A stretch of DNA of 64,000 nt. Origin: Phycisphaerae bacterium (GTDB lineage: Bacteria; Planctomycetota; Phycisphaerae; Phycisphaerales; SM1A02). Shown here piece after piece: positions 45,989 through 54,514 of this stretch. The DNA lies in the NCBI GenBank assembly GCA_016795035.1, contig JAEUIT010000027.1, positions 35,655-99,654 of the forward strand, written 5' to 3'. The translations under genes and the position numbers were made by a program. Within the stretch, counting starts at the first letter, position 1; each line of letters opens with the position of its first letter. The notes under the pieces are model-generated. The model was not told where the DNA came from. It did no database searches and saw only the letters and a program-made list of their open reading frames with translations.

Positions 45989-46786
45989 GTGCGTCTCGCA
46001 TTTCTCGGCGACATCAACGGTGGTCCCGGTCGGCAGGTGCTGGCCCAGCAGTTGCCGCGGCTCCGCGAGCGGTGGGCGCCGGACGTCGTCGTCGCGAACG
46101 CGGAGAACGCGAAAGGCGGCTCCGGACTCACGCCCGAGCTCTATCGCCTCTTCCGTTCCTACGGCATCGACGCGATGACGCTCGGCGACCACGCGTATCG
46201 CGACGCCAAGATCATCCCGATCCTCGAAGACCCGAACGAGCCGATCGCGCGGCCGGCGAACCTCTCGCGCCGTGCGCCGGGAAAGCGCTTCGTGCGCCTT
46301 CGCGCCGACCAGAAGATCCCCGTCGACGTCTGGATCATCACGGTGCTCGGCCGGATCTTCATGCCGCTTCCGGCCGACGATCCTTTCGCCGCCGTCGACG
46401 CGATCCTCGAGACGCTCCCCGTTGCAGGCGCGCAGCGGCCGGTCGTCCTCGTGGAAGCGCACATGGAAACGACGAGCGAGAAGATCGCGCTCGCCCGCTA
46501 CCTCGAAGGTCGCGTCACCGCCGTGCTCGGCACGCACACGCACGTTCCGACCGCCGACGCGAGACTTCTTCGCGGCGGCACGGCGTTCATCACCGACGTC
46601 GGCATGTGCGGCCCGTACGACACCGTCATCGGCCGCGACGCCGCGCAGGTGCTGAAGGCGATGACGACCTCGGTGCACACGCCATACGAGATCGGGTCGG
46701 GGGGCGAGGCGCTCTGCGGGGCGATCGTGGATATCGACCCCGCGACCGGACGCGCCACGGCGATCGAGCGCGTGGAGCTGCCGTGA
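45989..46786 (+). CDS. YmdB-type metallophosphoesterase (TIGR00282 family)
   Basis: A 265-residue dimetal phosphoesterase. It starts VRLAFLGDINGGPGRQVL (the GDIxGxxGR motif) and has VVVANAENAKGGSGLTPE, LGDHAYRD, VEAHMETTSEK and VTAVLGTHTHVPTADAR, all typical of the YmdB family, members of which act as 2',3'-cyclic nucleotide phosphodiesterases. The Met-Thr-Ser-Glu-Lys segment replaces the usual DxHAExTSEK (Asp to Glu at the first position). A GTG at 45989, directly after the repeat element, gives the best N-terminus; an upstream TTG lies inside the repeat. Confidence 0.92.
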   Translation: MRLAFLGDINGGPGRQVLAQQLPRLRERWAPDVVVANAENAKGGSGLTPELYRLFRSYGIDAMTLGDHAYRDAKIIPILEDPNEPIARPANLSRRAPGKRFVRLRADQKIPVDVWIITVLGRIFMPLPADDPFAAVDAILETLPVAGAQRPVVLVEAHMETTSEKIALARYLEGRVTAVLGTHTHVPTADARLLRGGTAFITDVGMCGPYDTVIGRDAAQVLKAMTTSVHTPYEIGSGGEALCGAIVDIDPATGRATAIERVELP

Positions 46787-46823
46787 GAGAAGAAAGGGTT
46801 GAGGGTTCGGGGGCATAGAAGAA

Positions 46824-46976
46824 GGGAGTCAGGAGTCGGGAGTCAGGAGTCAGTGCGAAAGACACTCTGGCTCGGTGCTTTGCGTGCTTCCACCCTCACT
46901 CCTGAATCCTCAATCCTGAATCCTCGCGGCCGCAGGCCGCGCGGGCTTGCCCCTGAACCCTGGACCCTGAACCCCG
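46824..46976. repeat. Composite heptad-word element, second copy
   Basis: AGGAGTC words (46824-46853), a core with GACACTCTGGCTCGGTGCTT, pyrimidine words TCAATCC/TGAATCC (46896-46925), the palindrome CGCGGCC-GCA-GGCCGCG (46925-46941) and CCTGAAC/CCTGGAC words (46951-46976). The order matches the element at 44405-44618, less its middle CTTGAAC array. It occupies much of the 417-bp gap 46787-47203; the remaining 230 bp hold no recognised feature except the expected promoter of the next gene. Confidence 0.8.
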
Positions 46977-47203
46977 CCCCCTCTCCCTTCCCCGTTCCCG
47001 GACGCGCCGGCGACCGTCCGCCGCTTTTCGCTTGCCCGGTCCCGCCCTGCGAGTACCTTCTCCACAGTCGCGGGCCCGTTGCCGCAGACACGAGGGTGCC
47101 TGGTGGCGCCAATGTCCGGGGACTCTCGTGTCGCGAAACGGTGCGTTTCCCGCCTCGGAAAAGGGTTCGGGTTCGGTCGGTTGGTTCAGAGGGAGAATGG
47201 GCA

Positions 47204-47860
47204 ATGACTTCGTGTGTGTCGAAGGCGACGATCGTCGCGATGTGTGGCGTTTCGCTCTTCGCCGTCTCGGCTGCGAATGCCGCGGTCTACAGCGGCTTCG
47301 GCGGCGCCATCCCTGACAGCAACTCCGGCAACCCGGGCGTCGTCAGTTACTCGATCACGATCGAGGACAACCTCACGATCACCGGCGTGAACGCGATCAC
47401 CCTGAAGGGCCTGTCCCACACGTGGGCGGGCGACCTCGCGATCACGCTCACGGGCCCCGACGCGACGTCGGTGAGCCTCGTCAATCGCGTCGGCGTGCCG
47501 AATACGCCGAGCGGCGACTCCTCGAACTACAACGGCGACTACGCGTTCGCCGACTCGGGCTTCTCCTACGGCGACGGCAACCTCTGGACCGAAGCCAGCC
47601 TCGGCGACACCTCGTACACGATCCGAAGCGGCACCTACGCCGCGAGCGGTGCGGGCTCGGGCGCCGCGATCAACCTGAACGCGCTCTTCGCCGGCAAGTC
47701 GCTCGCCGGCACGTGGACGCTCACGATTTCCGACAACGCGAGCTTCGACACCGGCTCGCTCGGCGAGTGGTGCCTCGACGTCGCGGTCGTGCCGGCGCCC
47801 GGCGCGGCAGCGCTCTTCGCGCTCGTCGGCCTCGGCGGGCGGCGGCGGCGGGCGGCCTAA
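47204..47860 (+). CDS. Exported P-domain protein with C-terminal sorting tail
   Basis: A 218-residue secreted protein. A signal peptide (MCGVSLFAVSAANAA) precedes a proprotein-convertase P/Homo B-type jelly-roll domain (YSITIEDNLTITGVNAITLK; WAGDLAITLTGPDATSVSLV; LAGTWTLTISDNASFDTGSL; GEWCLDVAVV). The end is VPAPGAAALFALVGLGG followed by RRRRAA. This Pro-hydrophobic-Arg tail is the planctomycete version of PEP-CTERM-like sorting signals. No protease domain is attached. A GGGAG stands 8-9 nt before the ATG at 47204. Confidence 0.85.
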   Translation: MTSCVSKATIVAMCGVSLFAVSAANAAVYSGFGGAIPDSNSGNPGVVSYSITIEDNLTITGVNAITLKGLSHTWAGDLAITLTGPDATSVSLVNRVGVPNTPSGDSSNYNGDYAFADSGFSYGDGNLWTEASLGDTSYTIRSGTYAASGAGSGAAINLNALFAGKSLAGTWTLTISDNASFDTGSLGEWCLDVAVVPAPGAAALFALVGLGGRRRRAA

Positions 47861-47870
47861 GAGGCCGCGG

Positions 47871-47969
47871 GGAGCCAGGATTCAGGAGTGAGGAGTCAGG
47901 GTAGAAACGCCGCACGCGCAAGCGTGCGTGGCTTTGCCACTGACTCCTCAATCCTGACTCCTGACTCCT
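47871..47969. repeat. Inverted heptad-word element between convergent genes
   Basis: Left array 47871-47900 (GGAGCCA, GGATTCA, GGAGTGA, GGAGTCA) and right array 47938-47969 (ACTGACTCCTCAATCCTGAC and following) flank a hairpin CGCACGC-GCAA-GCGTGCG. The right array shares 28 consecutive bases with that at 10928. It runs from 11 bp after one stop to 2 bp before the other. Confidence 0.8.
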
Positions 47970-47971
47970 TC

Positions 47972-48487
47972 TCATCCCACCCACCGCTCCACCTCGATCT
48001 CGTCATGGATCTCGATCCCCTCGAGTCCGACGAGCGGATACGTCGGCACGTAGCGGCGCACGCGGTCGACGATGCCGGCGTGCAACGCGGAGAAGCGCCA
48101 ACCGCGGCGCTGGTAGAAGCGCATTGCGTGCACGTTGTCGTTTGTCGTCGTGAGAAAGATCCTCTTGCAGCCGAGCGATCTCGCGCGATTCTCGGCTGCA
48201 ACGAGGAGCGCCGCGCCGACGCCTCGGCGTTCGACGCGGCTGGCGAGGGTGATCACTTCGCACTGCCAGGCGCCGTCGTGCAATGCGAGCGTCAATGAGC
48301 CGGCGTGGCGGCCGTCGATCTCGGCGACGAAGCCCTCGAGCCGGTCGGCGTCGTAGCGGCGGCCGAGCGACCAGATCTGCGTCGAGCCCCAGTTCGCGAG
48401 GAGATCCTCGCGGACCTGCGCGGCGTCCTCCGCCACAATCGGGCGCACGGTCGGCGGCTGCAACGGAGAGGGTGGCGACGTCGTCAT
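47972..48487 (-). CDS. GNAT family N-acetyltransferase
   Basis: A 171-residue acetyltransferase with the acetyl-CoA loop RVERRGVGAALLVAAENRA and the C-terminal motif RIFLTTTNDNVHAMRFYQRR. It opens with VRPIVAEDAAQVREDLLANW, matching the usual GNAT N-terminus. The substrate is unknown. ATG 48487 is used; the longer open frame upstream overlaps a terminator. It lies downstream of the dockerin-protein gene on the same strand but behind that gene's terminator. Confidence 0.88.
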   Translation of the reverse strand: MTTSPPSPLQPPTVRPIVAEDAAQVREDLLANWGSTQIWSLGRRYDADRLEGFVAEIDGRHAGSLTLALHDGAWQCEVITLASRVERRGVGAALLVAAENRARSLGCKRIFLTTTNDNVHAMRFYQRRGWRFSALHAGIVDRVRRYVPTYPLVGLEGIEIHDEIEVERWVG

Positions 48488-48514
48488 TCTTCGGAGCGTA
48501 CGACGTGACAACGA

Positions 48515-48545
48515 CACGGCCCGAGCGCCGGGCGCTCGGGCCGTG
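48515..48545 (-). terminator. Terminator-like hairpin after the dockerin-protein gene
   Basis: CACGGCCCGAGCG / CGCTCGGGCCGTG, a perfect 13-bp stem with a 5-nt loop, lies 33 bp after the stop on the minus strand. The following sequence TCGTTGTC is only weakly T-rich. Confidence 0.65.
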
Positions 48546-48578
48546 GGAATGCGATCGAGTTCGTTCCGCGTCGCGGGA

Positions 48579-49370
48579 TCAGCAGGGGCCCCACGCGCCG
48601 AGGAGCGTGCCGAGGTCGGCGCCGTCCACGGAGCCGCTGCCGTCGAAATCCGCACTGCCGCGCGAGCCCCACTGGCCGAGAAGGATGCCGAGGTCGGCGC
48701 CATCGACCAAGCCATCGTCGTTCAGGTCGCCGGTGCAGGTTTCGGGCGCGGCGAGCTCGATCGTCGCGACGTAGTTGGCGACGCCGGAACAGCCGCTGCC
48801 GAAGGAGAAGAGGCTCCAGCCGGTGCCGTCGTTGAAGCTCGCGTTATTCGTATAGAAGCCGACGAGCTGGCCCGCACACGACGAGACCTGGAAACCGACG
48901 TTGCCGTCGTAGTTGTAATTCTCGAGCGCGACCGACCAGCCGACGTCGTTGAAGCCGCCCATCGTCATCACGCTCGGAAGCGGGATGGTGAGCGAGCCGA
49001 AGAGCGCGGTGTCGGCGCCGGTCTCGGGCAGCGGGATGTTGCGCAGGGTGACGGTGTAGAGCTGCGCGCCCGTGCCGAAGACGAGGCCCGACGGATCGCC
49101 GTCATTGATCGTGAGGACGATGTCGGTCGAGCCCGCGCCGGTCGAGTTGAAGAAGGCGAGGCCGAGCGTGATCGAACCGAGGGCGACGGGGTCGTCAGAG
49201 CCCGAGCCGACCCAACCGCTGTCGCCGTAGATCACGGTCTCGGCGTTGAGCGGCGTGAAGGGGGTGAAGAAACCGTTGTCGTTGACGGCTTCGAAAACAA
49301 CCTGGGCGTTGGCGACGGACGTGACGAGGGTCGCGACGGACACAGCAAGCGTCGTGAGATGAACGTGCAT
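48579..49370 (-). CDS. Secreted protein with C-terminal dockerin-type repeats
   Basis: A 263-residue exported protein. The signal peptide is TLAVSVATLVTSVANA. The middle 170 residues are a Gly/Asn-rich beta domain of unknown family (QVVFEAVNDNGFFTPFTPLN; WSVALENYNYDGNVGFQVSS) containing a few Cys. The C-terminus has two dockerin-like repeats, GDLNDDGLVDGADLGILLG and ADFDGSGSVDGADLGTLLG, closely matching those of the protein at 23572-25824. This supports a shared surface-attachment or assembly route for such proteins. Confidence 0.85.
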   Translation of the reverse strand: MHVHLTTLAVSVATLVTSVANAQVVFEAVNDNGFFTPFTPLNAETVIYGDSGWVGSGSDDPVALGSITLGLAFFNSTGAGSTDIVLTINDGDPSGLVFGTGAQLYTVTLRNIPLPETGADTALFGSLTIPLPSVMTMGGFNDVGWSVALENYNYDGNVGFQVSSCAGQLVGFYTNNASFNDGTGWSLFSFGSGCSGVANYVATIELAAPETCTGDLNDDGLVDGADLGILLGQWGSRGSADFDGSGSVDGADLGTLLGAWGPC

Positions 49371-49891
49371 CGAAAGCTCCGCTCTGAACGGGATGGAAGG
49401 CGTGCCGCGGCCACGTGGTCGCGGAGGGGAGAAGATAGCGGGAGGAAGAGGACGAGCGGAAACGGAAAATGGAGAGGTGAAAATGGAGAAGGGCGTAGCG
49501 GAGTCGTTCGCGGTTCCCATCGGTCTCCGTTTCGGTCTCGGCTGACTTCTTGCCGTGCTTTTCCCGACTCTGTCGTCGGGGAACTCTGCGCACCACGCTC
49601 TCATTGCAAGGCTGCGGGCGCCTCGAGGGAGAACGGAGATCGGAGATCACGGCATGCCCGCTGCGAACCACGTGGCCGGCGATCTCACGAGTCCCGCCCG
49701 TGGGACTCGTCGCCATCGTCCTCTCCGCGTTTCAGCCGGGTCCGTGATTGTTGTTGTGCCGCCGCGGCATCGCCGATACGTTCATTGAGACGGAGGCCTC
49801 CTCGACCGGCCGGCCTGACGCCGGTCACGAAAACTCCGCGTTGCCGTTGCCTCGGTCTTGTTCGGTCCGTAGTGAAGGGAGACACACGCAC
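49371..49891. other. Divergent intergenic region
   Basis: These 521 bp separate two exported-protein genes. The part next to the minus-strand gene (49456-49494) carries the GAAAATGGAGAGG word twice. The rest has open frames on both strands without coding character. No terminator or RNA was recognised. Confidence 0.4.
49456..49494 (+). repeat. GAAAATGGAGAGG purine-word repeat
   Basis: GGAAAATGGAGAGGTG followed by AAAATGGAGAAGGGCG: two adjacent copies of the word found singly after the genes ending at 25824 and 33852. Here it lies upstream of a gene rather than downstream. Confidence 0.6.
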
Positions 49892-50989
49892 ATGCGACGA
49901 ATCGCCGTGACCCTCTCGTGCGCCGCGTGCCTCGCGACGTCGTTTCGTGCATCGGCCATCGATACGGCGGAAGCGATCGCGTTGAGCCAGGCGCGGGATG
50001 CGCAGCTCGCGACCATGGCCTTCTCCGTTCACCGAACGGATCTTGGTCAATCGGCGCTGTGGTCCGACAGCGCGCATTGGATTGTCGTGCTCGCTCCGGA
50101 CAAGTACGAGTTCTCCTTCACGCACTCAGGAGGAGAGGGCGACGCGCCAGACCTCGCGGACATGGAGTCGGTCTCCTTCGGCACGCTCGATGGCTACGTG
50201 TGGTGGTCGCCAGAGCTCGGCCACGCGCAGGTGCATGTCTACGACCAGCCGCTCGTCGACCGCATGCGGCTGCCGTGGCAAAGCTCGCTGCCGTACCTCT
50301 TTCTCTTTCCGCCGGCGCCGACCGCGCCGGCCCAGCTCGGACTGACATCGCTCCTGCAAGAGCCTGGCGCCGAGTTGGAAGCGCTCGACGCCGGATTCCC
50401 GAACGCGACGCACATGCTCTACGCGCCAGAAGTCAACGGCGGGCACTCCGACATCACCGTCTGGGTCGACTTCTCGCAGGGAGCTGCAACGGTGAGTCGC
50501 TACCGCAGCCTTGGACGAGAGCTTCGCGCCACCGAGTTCCTCACGGTCGGCGGAGTGCGGGTCCCGCGGTCGGTGACGTTCGCGTCGGTCGACGCATGGA
50601 ATCACTTTGATGCCACGGGCCGCTTTCCCGACGACGGCGACATTCTGCGATTCGACCTTGGAACGCTGCCTTCCGGCGAACCTGATTTCGTCATCGGGAG
50701 CGCCGCGTCGCAACGATTCCATCTCTCGCTCGACACGCTGCCCGCCGGCACGACGGTCTACGAGGACGAACGCGCGCCGAGCGTCATCGCCGCCGCTGGG
50801 TCGTCGGCAGCGCCGGCGACGACCACTGTGACGGCCGTCGGCGCCGTGGAACCGGGACACGGGAGTGCGGACGGCCACCTAAGGAACGCGACGCGCGGAT
50901 GGGCGAGCCTCGCCGCCGCGATCCTCCTCGGCTGCGGGTGTGCGTTCGTCGCGAGTAAGACGCTTACTCGCGTCGCGCGAGGGGGCTGA
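49892..50989 (+). CDS. Exported hypothetical protein with C-terminal membrane anchor
   Basis: A 365-residue protein of unknown function. It has a signal peptide (RRIAVTLSCAACLATSFRAS), a beta-rich extracytoplasmic body (HWIVVLAPDKYEFSFTHSGG; DITVWVDFSQGAATVSRYRS; RVPRSVTFASVDAW) and a C-terminal helix (WASLAAAILLGCGCAFVA) followed by a basic tail, so it is probably anchored in the membrane. The body resembles outer-membrane lipoprotein-sorting/LolA-like sensors in having antiparallel strands, but no motif confirms this. Start 49892 follows GAAGGGAG by 12 nt. Confidence 0.7.
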   Translation: MRRIAVTLSCAACLATSFRASAIDTAEAIALSQARDAQLATMAFSVHRTDLGQSALWSDSAHWIVVLAPDKYEFSFTHSGGEGDAPDLADMESVSFGTLDGYVWWSPELGHAQVHVYDQPLVDRMRLPWQSSLPYLFLFPPAPTAPAQLGLTSLLQEPGAELEALDAGFPNATHMLYAPEVNGGHSDITVWVDFSQGAATVSRYRSLGRELRATEFLTVGGVRVPRSVTFASVDAWNHFDATGRFPDDGDILRFDLGTLPSGEPDFVIGSAASQRFHLSLDTLPAGTTVYEDERAPSVIAAAGSSAAPATTTVTAVGAVEPGHGSADGHLRNATRGWASLAAAILLGCGCAFVASKTLTRVARGG

Positions 50990-51100
50990 CCGCGCGGTCA
51001 ATAGAGCGCGGCCGACAACCAGCGCGAAGGGTGTAGGGGGGCTAACCCTCGCACGTGGTCACCGTGGCGAAATCGCTCCGCACCCGGCTGCGTCGCGTCG

Positions 51101-52900
51101 TTACGTCGCCTGCTTCTCGCGCAGCGCCTGCTTCACCTGCAACTCGTCGAGCTGGGCCTGGTCGACCGGGCCCGGCGCCTCGGTCATGAGGTCGGCGCCC
51201 GACTGCGTCTTCGGGAAGGCGATGACGTCGCGGATGTTGTCGGTGCCGACGATGTGCATCACGAGTCGGTCAAGCCCGAACGCGATGCCGCCGTGCGGCG
51301 GGGCACCGAAGCGGAGCGCGTCGAGGAGGAAGCCGAACTTGATCTTCGCTTCCTCGTCGGTGAGGCCGATGAGATTGAAGACTCTCTGTTGCACGTCCAT
51401 CCGGTGGATGCGGATCGAGCCGCCGGCGATTTCGCTGCCGTTCAGGACAAGGTCATAGCCAGCGGACAGGCACGCGCCGGGATCGCTCTCGAGGATGCCG
51501 AACTGGTCGGGATTCGGCGAGGTGAACGGGTGGTGGAGCGCGACCCAGCGCTTGCCCTCGTCGTCATATTCAAACATCGGGAAGTCGACGACCCAGAGGA
51601 AGTTCCACTTGCCCTCGGGGATCATGTTGAGTTCGCGGGCCACGCGCTGGCGCAGCTCGCCGAGCGCCTTCGACGCGACGTCCCAGTGATCGGCCGCGAA
51701 GAGGACCGCGTCGCCGACCTTGAGGTCGAGCTTCGCGATGAGCTCCGCCTTCACAGGCTCGAGGAACTTCGCGATGCCCGTTTCGAATCCCTTCTCGGTG
51801 AGCTTCACGACCGGCACGCCGCCGGCCTTGAACGTCTTGACCCACTCCGAGTAGGCGTCGGTCATCTTGCGGGTGAGTTTCTCCGCGCCGCCCGGAACCT
51901 TGATCGCGCGCACGACGCCGTTCTTGCCGTGACGCGACTTCGCGAGCGCCTCCTTGAAGACGCCGAACTCGGTCTTCGCGGCGATCGCGCTCACGTCCTC
52001 GATCTCGAGGCCGTAGCGGGTGTCGGGGCGATCGATGCCGTAGCGGTCCATGGCGTGCTGCCACGTCATCCGCTCGACAGTGCCGATGTCGTAGCTGAAG
52101 ATCGACGCCCAGAGCTCCTTCACGAAGCCCGTCATCATCTGCATGACGTCCTCGCGCTCGACGAAACTCATCTCGAGGTCGATCTGCGTGAACTCGGCCT
52201 GACGGTCGGCGCGCGGGTCTTCGTCGCGCAGGCACTTGCAGATCTGGATGTAGCGGTCGCAGCCGGCGACCATCAGGATCTGCTTGAAGAGTTGCGGGCT
52301 CTGCGGCAGCGCGTACCACTTCCCGGCGTGGAGGCGGGCCGGCACGATGAAGTCGCGGGCGCCTTCGGGGGTCGAGCGGATGAGGAGCGGCGTCTCGATC
52401 TCGAGGAAGCCGTTCTTCGTGAAGTAGTCGCGCGCCGCCTTCGTGACCTTCGAGCGGGTCGCGAGGATCGACTGCATGCGGGGGCGACGCAGATCGATGT
52501 AGCGGTACTTGAGGCGCGTCTCCTCGTTGATCTTCTCGGCTTCGTATTCGTCCGGGAGAATCGGCGGCGTCTCGGTCTTGTTGAGCACCTCGAGCTCGGT
52601 CGCGACCACCTCGACCTCGCCGGTCGCGAGCTTCGGGTTCGGGCCGCCGGCGCGGGTGCGCACCGTGCCCTTGACGGCGATGACATCCTCGCGGCGCAGC
52701 GTGCGCGACGCGGTCACGATCTCCTGCGAGACCTGCTCGAGGTCGAAGACCACCTGGCAGAGACCTTCACGGTCGCGGAGGTCGCAGAAGATGAGGCCGC
52801 GGCCCTGATCCCGGTAGGTATTGATCCAACCGGCGACGACCACGGTCTGTCCGACGTGCGACGGGCGAAGGGAACCGCAAAGGTGAGTGCGCTTGAGCAT
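51101..52900 (-). CDS. aspS: Aspartyl-tRNA synthetase
   Basis: A 599-residue class II synthetase of bacterial type. It has an N-terminal OB-fold anticodon domain (RTHLCGSLRPSHVGQTVVVA, GWINTYRDQGRGLIFCDLRD), motif 2 CLRDEDPRADRQAEFTQIDL, the GAD insertion domain, and motif 3 in GGIAFGLDRLVMHIVGTDNI, then the C-terminal FPKTQSGADLMTEAP. Whether it is discriminating or also charges tRNA-Asn cannot be decided here. ATG at 52900 gives the normal N-terminus (MLKRTHLCG). It is divergent from lpxB. Confidence 0.97.
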   Translation of the reverse strand: MLKRTHLCGSLRPSHVGQTVVVAGWINTYRDQGRGLIFCDLRDREGLCQVVFDLEQVSQEIVTASRTLRREDVIAVKGTVRTRAGGPNPKLATGEVEVVATELEVLNKTETPPILPDEYEAEKINEETRLKYRYIDLRRPRMQSILATRSKVTKAARDYFTKNGFLEIETPLLIRSTPEGARDFIVPARLHAGKWYALPQSPQLFKQILMVAGCDRYIQICKCLRDEDPRADRQAEFTQIDLEMSFVEREDVMQMMTGFVKELWASIFSYDIGTVERMTWQHAMDRYGIDRPDTRYGLEIEDVSAIAAKTEFGVFKEALAKSRHGKNGVVRAIKVPGGAEKLTRKMTDAYSEWVKTFKAGGVPVVKLTEKGFETGIAKFLEPVKAELIAKLDLKVGDAVLFAADHWDVASKALGELRQRVARELNMIPEGKWNFLWVVDFPMFEYDDEGKRWVALHHPFTSPNPDQFGILESDPGACLSAGYDLVLNGSEIAGGSIRIHRMDVQQRVFNLIGLTDEEAKIKFGFLLDALRFGAPPHGGIAFGLDRLVMHIVGTDNIRDVIAFPKTQSGADLMTEAPGPVDQAQLDELQVKQALREKQAT

Positions 52901-53032
52901 GAGAGTTCGGAGGGCGATCGCGCCCGACGGAGGAGCTCCAACGGGGCGCCGCACGCGCGGCGTTCGGTCGGTCGTTCTCGCATCGCACCTCCGTCCGAGT
53001 CAACGCGAGAAAAGCGAGTACTGTACCGCTGG

Positions 53033-54361
53033 ATGGCCGGCAACAGTGCCTCGACGCGAATGACGAAGACTCCCGACCGCGGTGGAAACTCCTCGGGGGA
53101 CACCACGGGGTCCGCACGCGCCGGTGGCGCGCCGGCCCCCGACGTGACCGCGACGGCCCCCTCGCGCCGCGGCCGCGTGATCCTCTTCACCGCGTTCGAA
53201 CCTTCGGGCGACGCGCACGCGGCACCGGTCATCGCCGCGCTCAAGGAACGCGATCCCGACCTCTCGATCTGCGCCTGGGGCGGCCCGCGCATGGCCGACG
53301 CCGGCGCGCAACTCATCGAGTCGACCGCGGACGACGGCGCGATGGGGCTCGGCGGCGTCGCGAAGGCGTTCACGATCCGGAAGCACATCAAGGCGATCGA
53401 CGCGTGGTCGAAGGAATCGCGCGTCGTCCTGCACGTGCCGGTCGATAGCCCGGCCGCGAACTTCCCGGTCTGCAAGATCCTGAAGCCGCGCGGGGTGCGC
53501 GTCGCGCACTTGGTCGCGCCGCAGATCTGGGCGTGGGGACCGTGGCGCATCCACAAGCTGCGCCGCCTCACCGACCTCGTCATGTGCCTCCTCCCGTTCG
53601 AGGAGGAGTGGTTCCGCAGCCGTCAGGTGCCGGCGAAGTTCATCGGGCACCCGGTCATCAACCGCGAGCTCGACACTGCGTCGATCGCGCAGCGGATGCG
53701 GACCTTGCCTTCGGGCTCGCCGCGCGTGCTCATTCTCCCCGGCTCGCGCAGCGGCGAGGTGAAGGCGAACCTCCGCGTCCTCGTGAAGGCGTTCATCGAG
53801 CTCGCCGACCGGAACCGCGGCACGGCTGGCTTGATCTGCGCGGCCAACGAGCGCATCGCCCGCATGTGCCGCGAGCTGATCGGCGACATGCCGACCGGCC
53901 TCCACATCATCGTCAACGACATCGACGACATCGACGCCGCGATCCACTGGTGCGACCTCGCGCTCAACGTCTCGGGGACTGTGAGCCTCGACCTCACGCG
54001 CCAGCAGCGGCCGATGGTGGGGGTCTTCCGCACCGGCGTCGTGTCCTGGCTCGGCGCGAAGATCATGCTCCGGACGCCGCATCGCCTCCTGCCGAACATC
54101 ATCGCGCAGCGGCGCATCGTGCCCGAGTTCGTGCCCGCGCCGCCGTGGCTTTCGCCAACGTCGATCGTCGAAGCGGCGATGCCATTCCTCCGCGACAGCC
54201 GGAACGTCGCGATTGCGGCCGAGGAATTGCGCCGCGTCGCGCTCCGCTTCCACGGCAAGCACCCCGCGGAGCAGGCCGCCGATCTCATCCTCCGACTGAT
54301 GGACGGCCGACCGATCGACGACCCGAAGCCGGCGCCCGCGCCGACCGTCGATCCTGCCTGA
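53033..54361 (+). CDS. lpxB: Lipid-A-disaccharide synthase
   Basis: A GT19 glycosyltransferase that joins UDP-2,3-diacylglucosamine and lipid X in lipid A synthesis at the inner membrane. The 442-residue protein has a low-complexity N-terminal extension of about 45 residues, then ILFTAFEPSGDAHAAPVIAA (the usual GExSGD is FEPSGD), the diagnostic HLVAPQIWAWGPWR, KFIGHPV, LPGSRSGEV and ALNVSGTVSLDL. Its presence indicates an LPS-bearing outer membrane. Two ATGs (53033 and 53060) are possible. No other lpx gene is adjacent. Confidence 0.95.
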   Translation: MAGNSASTRMTKTPDRGGNSSGDTTGSARAGGAPAPDVTATAPSRRGRVILFTAFEPSGDAHAAPVIAALKERDPDLSICAWGGPRMADAGAQLIESTADDGAMGLGGVAKAFTIRKHIKAIDAWSKESRVVLHVPVDSPAANFPVCKILKPRGVRVAHLVAPQIWAWGPWRIHKLRRLTDLVMCLLPFEEEWFRSRQVPAKFIGHPVINRELDTASIAQRMRTLPSGSPRVLILPGSRSGEVKANLRVLVKAFIELADRNRGTAGLICAANERIARMCRELIGDMPTGLHIIVNDIDDIDAAIHWCDLALNVSGTVSLDLTRQQRPMVGVFRTGVVSWLGAKIMLRTPHRLLPNIIAQRRIVPEFVPAPPWLSPTSIVEAAMPFLRDSRNVAIAAEELRRVALRFHGKHPAEQAADLILRLMDGRPIDDPKPAPAPTVDPA

Positions 54362-54514
54362 CTCCCGCCTGAGGTCTCAGGACGAAAGACGCGCGGCGCG
54401 GGGAATGCGAACGGGCCGCGCGCGGGTCCGAGGGCGATCGAGACGTCGCGCGTCCGCCACGTCGCGGAGAGATCCCTGTATAGTCCGTGTCAACGACTGG
54501 AGAGACTTCGACTC

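Noticed and set aside
54362..54390. CCTGAG/CTCAGG as a terminator of lpxB
   Set aside because: The stem is 6 bp with a 2-nt loop and no T-tract follows.
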